Shown: piece by piece, positions 33,335-40,129 of the stretch
Layout of the letters: each line of letters begins with the position of its first letter
Numbering within the stretch: the first letter of the stretch is position 1
DNA from: JAXJYR01 sp964593515
GTDB taxonomy: Bacteria; Bacillota_I; Bacilli_A; Erysipelotrichales; Erysipelotrichaceae
Assembly: GCA_964593515.1 (NCBI GenBank)
Contig: CAZQJH010000001.1
Span: 1-40,129, forward strand
Length of the DNA: 40,129 nt
Reading direction: 5' to 3'
Notes under the pieces: generated by a model
Told to the model about the DNA's origin: nothing
Seen by the model: the letters and a program-made list of their open reading frames with translations, nothing else
The model's database searches: none
Program-made: the position numbers and the translations under genes

Positions 33335-33335
33335 A

Positions 33336-34079
33336 ATGAGATTTACTTTATTAGCAAGTGGTTCGAAGGGAAATTGTTGTGTTATTCAACATGAAGATGC
33401 GACAATTGTTATTGATTGTGGTAGTACCCAACGTTATCTTGAAAAACAATTTAAAGAAATTGAAGTTGATTATAAAAAAGTTGATGCCTTATTAATTACG
33501 CATATGCATAAAGATCATACTAGTCAATTGAAGATGTTTGATCATGTAGATACATATTGTAGTGTTGTAGCGGACACTGATTGTTTAAACGTTGTGGAAG
33601 CATATGAACAATTTCAAATTAAGAATTTAAAAGTTCAAGTTATACCATTATCACATGATAGTGAAAAAACAGTAGGCTATATTATTCGTAGTGAGCAAGA
33701 AAAGTTGGTTTATATTACTGATACGGGATATGTTGCGAATGATGTGAAAGCATTAATTAGTGGAGCTGATTACTATATCTTTGAAAGTAATCATGATGTG
33801 GAAATGTTGATGGCAACTAAACGTCCATATTTCATTAAACAGCGTATCATTTCGGATATAGGACATTTATGTAATGAAGATAGTGCTAATATCTTAAGTC
33901 AAGTAATTGCACCAGAAAAAACTAAAGAAATTGTCTTGGCGCATATTTCACGAGAAGGAAATACAACGCAATTAGCATATGATACTTTGGTTTCAACATT
34001 ACAACGTAAAGGCATTGATGCAACTAAGATGAGAATTCATGCCGCCCAACAATTTGGGATATATCAAGGTGGTTTATGA
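33336..34079 (+). CDS. walJ: Metallo-beta-lactamase-fold exonuclease WalJ (YycJ)
   Basis: A 247-residue metallo-hydrolase of the YycJ/WalJ group, linked in Firmicutes to DNA repair and the WalKR region. The start ASGSKGNCCVI and the metal motif LITHMHKDHTSQL (HxHxDH) are conserved, as are PLSHDSEKTVGY, YITDTGYV, FESNHD and the C-terminal LAHISREGN. In Bacillus it sits beside walRKHI; no such genes are in this window. One base separates it from dnaB and it overlaps rlmH by 4 bases. Confidence 0.92.
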   Translation: MRFTLLASGSKGNCCVIQHEDATIVIDCGSTQRYLEKQFKEIEVDYKKVDALLITHMHKDHTSQLKMFDHVDTYCSVVADTDCLNVVEAYEQFQIKNLKVQVIPLSHDSEKTVGYIIRSEQEKLVYITDTGYVANDVKALISGADYYIFESNHDVEMLMATKRPYFIKQRIISDIGHLCNEDSANILSQVIAPEKTKEIVLAHISREGNTTQLAYDTLVSTLQRKGIDATKMRIHAAQQFGIYQGGL

Positions 34080-34552
34080 TAAAAATAGTAGCAGTAGGAA
34101 AAATAAAAGAAAAATTTGTGAAGGATTATATTAATGAGTATGTGAAAAGACTTAAAGCATTTACTAAGGTTGAAATTATTGAAGTAAATGAAGAAATTAT
34201 TCCACAAAATAATTCACAAGCCCAAAATGAACAAGCTAAAGAAAAAGAAGGACAAGCTTTATTAGCTAAAATTAAAGATGGTGAATATGTTGTATTATTA
34301 GACTTATGGGGAGAAATGCTTGATAGTGTGGCTTTTTCTAAGAAATTAGAACAAATTCAAACTTATCATGCTTCAACCATTACTTTTGTGATTGCTGGTT
34401 CATTAGGTCCTGGTCAAAATGTTTATAAACGAGCTAATTATCGTTTAAAATTATCAGATATGACTTTTACCCATCAAATGACACGAGTGATCTTGTTGGA
34501 ACAAGTATATCGTGGATATATGATTAAAAATAATAATCCTTATCATAAATAA
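34076..34552 (+). CDS. rlmH: 23S rRNA pseudouridine-1915 N3-methyltransferase
   Basis: A 158-residue SPOUT-class enzyme that methylates pseudouridine 1915 in helix 69 of 23S rRNA. Recognised by the start IKIVAVGKIKEKF, FVIAGSLGPGQNVYKRANYRLKLSDMTFTHQMTR and the invariant end RVILLEQVYRGYMIKNNNPYHK. The usual DERG(K/R) segment reads DLWGEML here, a mild deviation. The ATG overlaps the walJ stop. It closes the operon before a terminator. Confidence 0.95.
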   Translation: MIKIVAVGKIKEKFVKDYINEYVKRLKAFTKVEIIEVNEEIIPQNNSQAQNEQAKEKEGQALLAKIKDGEYVVLLDLWGEMLDSVAFSKKLEQIQTYHASTITFVIAGSLGPGQNVYKRANYRLKLSDMTFTHQMTRVILLEQVYRGYMIKNNNPYHK

Positions 34553-34557
34553 CTAGT

Positions 34558-34588
34558 AAGAAGATTGTGGAAACAGTCTTCTTTTTTT
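34558..34588 (+). terminator. Intrinsic terminator after rlmH
   Basis: Stem 34558-34568 with 34573-34583 (11 positions, one G-T), a 4-base loop and a T run. Confidence 0.87.
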
Positions 34589-34645
34589 GCTTAAAAAGCA
34601 TATTTAAAGAAAGTGAAAAAAGTTAAAAATTTTTAAAAAAAATAG

Positions 34646-34674
34646 TTGACAAATAAAATGGTTAGATATAGAAT
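34646..34674 (+). promoter_or_regulatory. Promoter of rpsL-rpsG-fusA
   Basis: Consensus TTGACA (34646-34651), a 17-base spacer and TAGAAT (34669-34674), preceded by A/T tracts that resemble an UP element. Confidence 0.85.
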
Positions 34675-34691
34675 ATTCTAGCAAGCGCCAA

Positions 34692-34728
34692 GTGTGTGCT
34701 TGAAAATGACACACCCGGAAATGTGTGT
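34692..34728 (+). promoter_or_regulatory. Alternative hairpins in the rpsL leader
   Basis: GTGTGT occurs at 34692-34697 and 34723-34728, with ACACAC between them (34709-34714). ACACAC can pair with either copy but not both, giving two exclusive hairpins in the 80- to 90-base leader. There is no T run, so any control would be at translation or RNA stability. A binding protein is not known. Confidence 0.45.
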
Positions 34729-34764
34729 TGAGAAAGAAAAGAAAGAGAGGAAAGGAGGAGACAT

Positions 34765-35187
34765 ATGCCAACTATTAACCAATTAATTAGAAAAGGTAGA
34801 GAAAAAAGCATCAACGTTTCTAAATCACCAGCTTTAAACAGAGGGTACAACTCATTAAAGAAACGTCCTACTAACTTAAGTGCACCACAAAAACGTGGAG
34901 TTTGTACACGTGTTGGAACAATGACACCTAAGAAACCAAACTCAGCACTTCGTAAATATGCTCGTGTTCGTTTAAGTAATGGAATGGAAGTTACTGCTTA
35001 CATCCCAGGTATTGGACACAACTTACAAGAACACAGTGTTGTTATGATTCGTGGAGGACGTGTTAAAGACTTACCAGGGGTACGTTACCACATTATTCGT
35101 GGAACATTAGACTGTGCTGGTGTGGCTAACCGTAACCAAGGACGTTCATTATATGGGGCTAAAAAGCCAAAAGCAGGTAAAAAATAA
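34765..35187 (+). CDS. rpsL: Ribosomal protein uS12
   Basis: A 140-residue decoding-centre protein. It contains the conserved TPKKPNSALRKYARVRLSNG with the wild-type lysine of the streptomycin region intact. GRVKDLPGVRYHIIRG and the basic end are standard. AAAGGAGG precedes the ATG. First gene of the str operon. Confidence 0.98.
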   Translation: MPTINQLIRKGREKSINVSKSPALNRGYNSLKKRPTNLSAPQKRGVCTRVGTMTPKKPNSALRKYARVRLSNGMEVTAYIPGIGHNLQEHSVVMIRGGRVKDLPGVRYHIIRGTLDCAGVANRNQGRSLYGAKKPKAGKK

Positions 35188-35216
35188 GAAATCAATTATG
35201 AAAGGAGAGAATAAAT

Positions 35217-35687
35217 ATGCCTAGAAAGGGATATGTTGCAAAACGCGATGTATTAGTAGATCCAATTTACAACTCTAAGTTAGTTACTCGTTTAATTAAC
35301 AAAATCATGATTGATGGAAAAAGAGGGGTAGCACAAAATATCCTATACAATGCGTTTGATATTATTGAAGTAAAAACAAATGAAAAACCAATGGAAGTTT
35401 TCGAAAAAGCTTTAGAAAACGTAATGCCATTATTAGAACTTAAAGTTCGTCGTGTTGGTGGGGCTAACTACCAAGTACCAGTTGAAGTATCAGCTGAAAG
35501 AAGATTAACTTTAGGTTTACGTTGGATCGTAAACTACGCTCGTTTACGTAACGAAAAAACTATGGAGCAAAGATTAGCTGCTGAAATCATCGATGCTGCA
35601 AACGGAACTGGAGCATCAGTGAAAAAACGTGAAGATACTCACAAAATGGCAGAAGCTAACAAAGCATTTGCTCACTACCGTTGGTAG
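35217..35687 (+). CDS. rpsG: Ribosomal protein uS7
   Basis: A 156-residue assembly protein of the 30S head. Start PRKGYVAKRDVLVDPIY, then KVRRVGGANYQVPVEVSAERR and KKREDTHKMAEANKAFAHYRW. GAAAGGAGAG precedes the ATG, 29 bases after rpsL. In other bacteria uS7 represses its operon; no matching structure was identified here. Confidence 0.98.
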   Translation: MPRKGYVAKRDVLVDPIYNSKLVTRLINKIMIDGKRGVAQNILYNAFDIIEVKTNEKPMEVFEKALENVMPLLELKVRRVGGANYQVPVEVSAERRLTLGLRWIVNYARLRNEKTMEQRLAAEIIDAANGTGASVKKREDTHKMAEANKAFAHYRW

Positions 35688-35702
35688 GAAAGGAGAAATA
35701 TC

Positions 35703-37802
35703 ATGCCACGTAAGATTTCATTAGAAAACACACGTAACATTGGTATTATGGCGCACATTGACGCTGGTAAAACTACAACTACAGAACGTATCTTATTCTA
35801 TACAGGGGTAAATCACAAAATTGGAGAAACTCACGATGGAGCTTCAACAATGGACTGGATGGAACAAGAACAAGAACGTGGGATCACAATTACATCTGCA
35901 GCTACAACTGCTCAATGGTCTGGAACTAACCACCAATTTGATGCTCACCGTTTAAACATTATCGATACTCCAGGTCACGTTGACTTCACAGTAGAAGTTG
36001 AACGTTCACTTCGTGTATTAGACGGTGCGGTAACTGTATTAGATGCTAAAGCAGGGGTTGAACCTCAAACTGAAACAGTTTGGCGTCAAGCTACTAACTA
36101 CAAGGTACCACGTATCGTATTCTGTAACAAGATGGATGCTACTGGGGCTGACTTCTTAATGTCATGTCAAACAATCGTAGATCGTTTAGGAGCTAAATCT
36201 TGTCCAATTCAATTACCAATCGGAGCTGAATCAAGTTTCGAAGGTATCGTAGACATCATTGAAAGAAAAGCATTATACAACACAGGAGACAAAGGAACTG
36301 TAGTTGAAGAACGTGAAGTTCCTGCTGACTTAGTTGATTTAATGGAAGAAAAACGTCAAGAATTAATCGAATACTTAGCTGATTACGACGAAGAATTCAT
36401 GATGGCTGTATTAGAAGGTGAAGAACCAAGCATCGAAGATATTAAACGTGTTCTTCGTATTGCTGTATGTACTGGAGATTTCTTCCCAGTATTATGTGGT
36501 TCTGCATATAAAAACAAAGGGGTTCAAATGGTATTAGATGCTGTTGTTGAATACTTACCTTCACCATTAGATATTCCTGCTATTAAAGGAACATTAGAAG
36601 ATGGAAGTGAAGTTGAACGTCACGCTGACGACAACGAACCATTCTCAGCATTAGCATTCAAAATTGCTACTGACCCATTCGTAGGAAAATTATCATTCTT
36701 CCGTGTTTACTCAGGTACTGCTAAATCAGGAAGTTATGTAATGAACTCTACAAAAGGTAAGAGAGAACGTTTTGGACGTTTAGTTCAAATGCACTCTAAC
36801 TCAAGAACTGAAATTGATGAAGTATTTGCTGGGGATATCGCAGCAGCAGTTGGTTTAAAACAAACTACTACTGGAGATACATTATGTGCTGAAGATGCTC
36901 ACATCATTCTTGAAACAATGGAATTCCCAGAACCAGTTATCCAATTAAGTCTTGAACCTAAAACTAAAAATGACCAAGATAAGATGGGATTAGCTTTAGC
37001 TAAATTAGCTGAAGAAGACCCAACTTTCAAAACTTACACTGACCAAGAAACAGGACAAACAATTATTGCTGGGGTAGGAGAATTACACTTAGACATTATT
37101 GTTGACCGTTTACGTCGTGAGTTCAAAGTTGAAACTAACGTAGGTCAACCAATGGTTGCTTACCGTGAAACTATTGAACAAGCTGCAGAATGTGAAGGAA
37201 AATACGTTCGTCAATCTGGTGGTCGTGGACAATATGGACACGTATGGATTAAATTCGAACCACAAGAAGAAGGAAAAGGATTTGAATTCGTTGATGCTAC
37301 TGTTGGAGGAAGTGTTCCTCGTGAATACATCAAACCAACTGAAGAAGGATTAATTGATGCTTTAGATAAAGGTATCGTTGCTGGTTACCCAGTAATCGAC
37401 ATTAAAGCAACATTATTCGATGGATCTTACCATGACGTTGACTCTAGTGAAATGGCATATAAGATCGCTGCTTCAATGGCATTAAAAGCTGCTGCTAAAA
37501 AATGTAAACCAGTTATCTTAGAACCAATCATGATGGTTGAAGTTACTGCACCAAGCGAATACTTAGGTAGCGTTATGGGTGACGTAAGTTCTCGTCGTGG
37601 TCAAATTACTGACCAAGAAGAAAGAGGAAATGCAATCGTTGTTAAAGCGCACATTCCTTTATCAGAAATGTTTGGATACGTAACTGACTTACGTTCATTC
37701 ACTCAAGGTCGTGGAAACTACTCTATGAAGTTCGACCACTACAGCAAAGTACCTAACAGTATTGCTGAAAAGATCATTAAAAACAACAGTTCTGACAATT
37801 AA
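35703..37802 (+). CDS. fusA: Elongation factor G
   Basis: GTPase that moves tRNA and mRNA through the ribosome. The 699 residues have the P-loop AHIDAGKT (17-24), the switch segment ERGITITSAATT, DTPGHVDF, NKMDATGADF, and the C-terminal domains with GRGQYGHVWIKFEP and LSEMFGYVTDLRSFTQGRG. It fits a canonical EF-G rather than a TetM-type protection protein. Starts 15 bases after rpsG with GAAAGGAGA. The tuf gene follows with its own promoter. Confidence 0.98.
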   Translation: MPRKISLENTRNIGIMAHIDAGKTTTTERILFYTGVNHKIGETHDGASTMDWMEQEQERGITITSAATTAQWSGTNHQFDAHRLNIIDTPGHVDFTVEVERSLRVLDGAVTVLDAKAGVEPQTETVWRQATNYKVPRIVFCNKMDATGADFLMSCQTIVDRLGAKSCPIQLPIGAESSFEGIVDIIERKALYNTGDKGTVVEEREVPADLVDLMEEKRQELIEYLADYDEEFMMAVLEGEEPSIEDIKRVLRIAVCTGDFFPVLCGSAYKNKGVQMVLDAVVEYLPSPLDIPAIKGTLEDGSEVERHADDNEPFSALAFKIATDPFVGKLSFFRVYSGTAKSGSYVMNSTKGKRERFGRLVQMHSNSRTEIDEVFAGDIAAAVGLKQTTTGDTLCAEDAHIILETMEFPEPVIQLSLEPKTKNDQDKMGLALAKLAEEDPTFKTYTDQETGQTIIAGVGELHLDIIVDRLRREFKVETNVGQPMVAYRETIEQAAECEGKYVRQSGGRGQYGHVWIKFEPQEEGKGFEFVDATVGGSVPREYIKPTEEGLIDALDKGIVAGYPVIDIKATLFDGSYHDVDSSEMAYKIAASMALKAAAKKCKPVILEPIMMVEVTAPSEYLGSVMGDVSSRRGQITDQEERGNAIVVKAHIPLSEMFGYVTDLRSFTQGRGNYSMKFDHYSKVPNSIAEKIIKNNSSDN

Positions 37803-37805
37803 TTG

Positions 37806-37834
37806 TTGCTTTTAAGATAAATTTGAATTATTAT
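37806..37834 (+). promoter_or_regulatory. Internal promoter for tuf
   Basis: TTGCTT (37806-37811), a 17-base spacer and TATTAT (37829-37834) in the fusA-tuf gap. No terminator precedes it, so tuf likely receives both operon read-through and its own transcripts. Confidence 0.6.
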
Positions 37835-37869
37835 ATTAATGATAAGAAAACCATAGGAGGAAATTTAAA

Positions 37870-39054
37870 ATGGCAAAACAAAAATTTGATCGTTCTAAAA
37901 CTCACGTTAACATTGGAACAATCGGACACGTTGACCACGGGAAAACTACTTTAACTGCTGCTATTACTAACGTATTAGCTAAAAACGGTATGGCTCAAGC
38001 TCAAGCTTACGACCAAATCGATGGAGCACCTGAAGAAAAAGAACGTGGAATCACAATCAACACTGCACACGTTGAATACCAAACTGAAAAACGTCACTAC
38101 GCTCACGTAGACTGTCCAGGTCACGCTGACTACGTTAAAAACATGATCACTGGGGCTGCTCAAATGGACGGAGCTATCTTAGTAGTAGCTGCTTCTGATG
38201 GACCTATGCCTCAAACTCGTGAACACATCTTATTAGCACGTCAAGTAGGTGTACCTTACATCGTAGTATTCTTAAACAAATGTGACTTAGTTGATGACGA
38301 AGAATTAATCGACTTAGTAGAAATGGAAGTTCGTGACTTATTAAGCGAATACGGATTCGATGGAGAAAACACTCCAGTTATCCGTGGATCTGCTTACCAA
38401 GCATTACAAGGAAACCCAGAATACGAAGCAAAAATCAACGAATTAATGGACGCTGTTGATGAATACGTACCTGACCCAACTCGTGATGTAGATAAACCAT
38501 TCTTAATGTCAGTAGAAGACGTTATGACTATTACTGGACGTGGAACAGTTGCTACTGGACGTGTTGAACGTGGAATCGTTAAATTAAACGAAGAAGTTGA
38601 AATCGTTGGTATCAAAGATACTCGTAAAACAGTTGTTACAGGATTAGAAATGTTCCGTAAACAATTAGACTTCGCTGAATCAGGAGACAACATCGGTGCT
38701 TTATTACGTGGGGTTAACCGTGATGAAATCCAACGTGGACAAGTTTTAGCTAAACCTGGAACTGTAAACCCACACACTAAATTCACTGCTGCTGTTTATG
38801 TATTAAGCAAAGAAGAAGGTGGACGTCACACTCCATTCGTTTCTAACTACCGTCCTCAATTCTACTTCCGTACAACAGACGTTACTGGAGTAATCACTTT
38901 ACCAGAAGGTGTAGATATGGTTATGCCTGGTGACAACGTTGACATGAACGTAGAATTAATCGCTCCAATCGCTATCGAACAAGGAACTAAATTCTCTATT
39001 CGTGAAGGTGGACGTACAGTAGGTTCTGGATCAGTTACTGAAATCGTTGAGTAA
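37870..39054 (+). CDS. tuf: Elongation factor Tu
   Basis: GTPase that delivers aminoacyl-tRNA to the ribosome. The 394 residues have GHVDHGKT (19-26), DGAPEEKERGITINTAHVEY, DCPGHADYVKNM, NKCD and SAYQAL (here GSAYQAL). C-terminal beta-barrels carry VGIKDTRKTVVTGLEMFRK-type sequence and the ending FSIREGGRTVGSGSVTEI. TAGGAGG precedes the ATG. Codon use is the most biased in the window (TAC, AAC and GAC enriched), as expected for a very highly expressed gene. Confidence 0.98.
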   Translation: MAKQKFDRSKTHVNIGTIGHVDHGKTTLTAAITNVLAKNGMAQAQAYDQIDGAPEEKERGITINTAHVEYQTEKRHYAHVDCPGHADYVKNMITGAAQMDGAILVVAASDGPMPQTREHILLARQVGVPYIVVFLNKCDLVDDEELIDLVEMEVRDLLSEYGFDGENTPVIRGSAYQALQGNPEYEAKINELMDAVDEYVPDPTRDVDKPFLMSVEDVMTITGRGTVATGRVERGIVKLNEEVEIVGIKDTRKTVVTGLEMFRKQLDFAESGDNIGALLRGVNRDEIQRGQVLAKPGTVNPHTKFTAAVYVLSKEEGGRHTPFVSNYRPQFYFRTTDVTGVITLPEGVDMVMPGDNVDMNVELIAPIAIEQGTKFSIREGGRTVGSGSVTEIVE

Positions 39055-39076
39055 TTTAATCTAAAATATACTAATT

Positions 39077-39110
39077 AAAACTTGAAAGTTTCGACTTTCA
39101 AGTTTTTTTT
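39077..39110 (+). terminator. Terminator of the str operon with TTCG loop
   Basis: A 13-base stem (39077-39089 with 39094-39106) is closed by a TTCG tetraloop and followed by eight T. It is one of the strongest terminators in the window. Confidence 0.93.
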
Positions 39111-39170
39111 ATTATTTTTTTTTAGAATTTATCTTCTTCATACGAACAATAATATGAAGGAGGTGAAAAC

Positions 39171-40052
39171 ATGATAGAGTCACTACTGATTAAGCAATAT
39201 AAAGATCGATATGATGAATGTGCTAAGCGGATTATGGCTAATAAATATATTTTAGCTTTTCTATTAAAAAAGTTGATTGTTGATTTTAAGACTTATGATA
39301 TTGAAGATATCATTCCATATCTTGATAACGATATTAAAATAAGTGAAGTTGATGAAGAGATGATTTGTTATGATTTACTTTTTTATGTAACTAGTCCAAT
39401 TACATATCAAAAGATGTTGATTAATATCGAGATCCAACAAGGATTAAATAGCCATTATAAGATGTGTAATCGTGAATTGTATTATACTTCACGAATGGTA
39501 TCATCCCAAAAGAATCGTGAATTTATTAAACAAAATTATGATCATATAATTAAAATACATTCGATTTGGTTATTGTTGTTTATGGATGATTACTTCATTC
39601 AAATACAAAAATTTCAACCTATAGTATTATCTGGTAAAACTAAATTAAAAAGTAATGATATTTCTAATATTTATGAAGTAGGATTAGGTAAAGGTAATAT
39701 TCCTAAAGATGAGTATTATGATTTATATTACTTATTAGATTTAGTCTTTAGAAGTAAGTTGAATTCTAAAGAAAAAATAGCCATTTTAGATGACAAATAC
39801 GGAATACTATTTAATGAAGAGGGAAGAAAGGATGTGAATGATATGTGTAATGCATCACTTGGATTAATAAGAACTTCTTTTGAAGATGGACTTAACGAAG
39901 GAATTGCAGCGGAAAGAAAACGTAATGAAGCACAAAATAAACAAACAATCATAAATTTACATAATCTAAATCTATCAATCGAAGATATTGCTACTTGTAT
40001 GAATCGAAGTGTTGAGGAAGTACAAGCAATTATTAACGAAGCACTTAATTAA
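39171..40052 (+). CDS. Rpn/PD-(D/E)XK nuclease-family protein
   Basis: A 293-residue member of the broad Rpn ('transposase-like' PD-(D/E)XK) group, predicted DNA endonucleases of uncertain role. The nuclease core shows CYDLLFYV (Asp68) and LINIEIQQ (Glu87, Gln89) followed by the helix with YYTSRMVSSQ. The middle part includes DDYFIQIQKFQPI. A charged hinge (EGIAAERKRNEAQNK) leads to a short helix-turn-helix-like end (LNLSIEDIATCMNRSVEEV), typical of this group. A strong GAAGGAGGTG site precedes the ATG. No flanking repeats or target-site duplications are visible, and codon use is less biased than in the neighbouring ribosomal genes. Such genes are often multicopy in Erysipelotrichia and Clostridia. 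Confidence 0.72.
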   Translation: MIESLLIKQYKDRYDECAKRIMANKYILAFLLKKLIVDFKTYDIEDIIPYLDNDIKISEVDEEMICYDLLFYVTSPITYQKMLINIEIQQGLNSHYKMCNRELYYTSRMVSSQKNREFIKQNYDHIIKIHSIWLLLFMDDYFIQIQKFQPIVLSGKTKLKSNDISNIYEVGLGKGNIPKDEYYDLYYLLDLVFRSKLNSKEKIAILDDKYGILFNEEGRKDVNDMCNASLGLIRTSFEDGLNEGIAAERKRNEAQNKQTIINLHNLNLSIEDIATCMNRSVEEVQAIINEALN

Positions 40053-40064
40053 TCTTTAAAACAT

Positions 40065-40102
40065 AAATAGACTGATCAATTGATGTTGATTAGTCTATTT
40101 TT
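40065..40102 (+). terminator. Intrinsic terminator after the Rpn gene
   Basis: Stem 40065-40079 with 40086-40100 (15 positions, one G-T), a 6-base loop and a T run. Confidence 0.88.
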
Positions 40103-40129
40103 ATATAGTTTAATATATCATTATAAATT

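Noticed and set aside
34765..37802. Antibiotic-resistance alleles of rpsL or fusA, or a TetM-like protein
   Set aside because: The uS12 lysine region is wild type and EF-G is canonical in length and motifs. No resistance change is evident by eye.
39111..39170. Promoter for the Rpn-type gene
   Set aside because: The gap is AT-rich but I could not find a -35/-10 pair at acceptable spacing, so none is listed.

Overview
This window comes from an AT-rich, low-GC Gram-positive bacterium (Bacillota). The best fit is the Erysipelotrichia side of Bacilli. That placement rests on strong AGGAGG ribosome binding sites, sigma-A type promoters with 17-base spacers, many oligo-T terminators, a SecA without a C-terminal zinc tail, a single-chain PurL, a YitT/YybS/GdpP/WalJ gene set and an Rpn-type nuclease. 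It is inference from gene content, not from a marker-gene comparison. UGA is a stop codon here: release factor 2 is present with its self-regulatory frameshift, and tryptophan is written TGG. I see no rRNA, tRNA, CRISPR array, insertion sequence or prophage. It reads as ordinary core chromosome.

Layout. 1-1250: phosphate acetyltransferase (pta) as a single transcription unit. 1221-8785: a purine operon purE-purL-purM-purN-purH that makes IMP from the middle steps onward. It is preceded by a leader with a complete terminator/antiterminator arrangement that I cannot match to a known riboswitch. 8790-11250: a small unknown protein with a very strong promoter, a gene remnant, mscL and an unknown 446-residue protein on the minus strand. 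11288-13380: gpmI and a cold-shock protein, each on its own promoter. 13426-17868: secA, prfB (read through a +1 programmed frameshift) and a YitT-family membrane protein.

17853-22724 is a cell-division/cell-wall cluster in an unusual order: ftsX, a secreted coiled-coil M23 (PcsB/EnvC-like) protein, ftsE, a second different ftsX, then a secreted Tim44-like zinc-ribbon protein. 22755-24741 holds an SPFH-domain protein with three nearly identical zinc ribbons at its end, coupled to ispD. 24748-27348 holds a MATE exporter on the minus strand, two paralogous zinc-ribbon membrane proteins and a DUF2085 membrane protein.

27392-28591 is rpsF-ssb-rpsR with a recognisable S6:S18 autoregulatory hairpin. 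28619-34588 is yybS-gdpP-rplI-dnaB-walJ-rlmH, tightly packed with several overlaps. 34646-39110 is rpsL-rpsG-fusA-tuf, with an extra promoter before tuf. 39171-40102 is an Rpn/PD-(D/E)XK nuclease-family gene.

The points most worth a second look are the orphan purE leader, the two-ftsX arrangement around an M23 protein, the cluster of zinc-ribbon membrane-associated proteins, and the coding remnant next to mscL. Several natural starts differ from the longest possible reading frame (purE, prfB, the M23 protein, ftsE, the second ftsX, the SPFH protein). The coordinates below use the starts supported by ribosome binding sites or gene overlaps.
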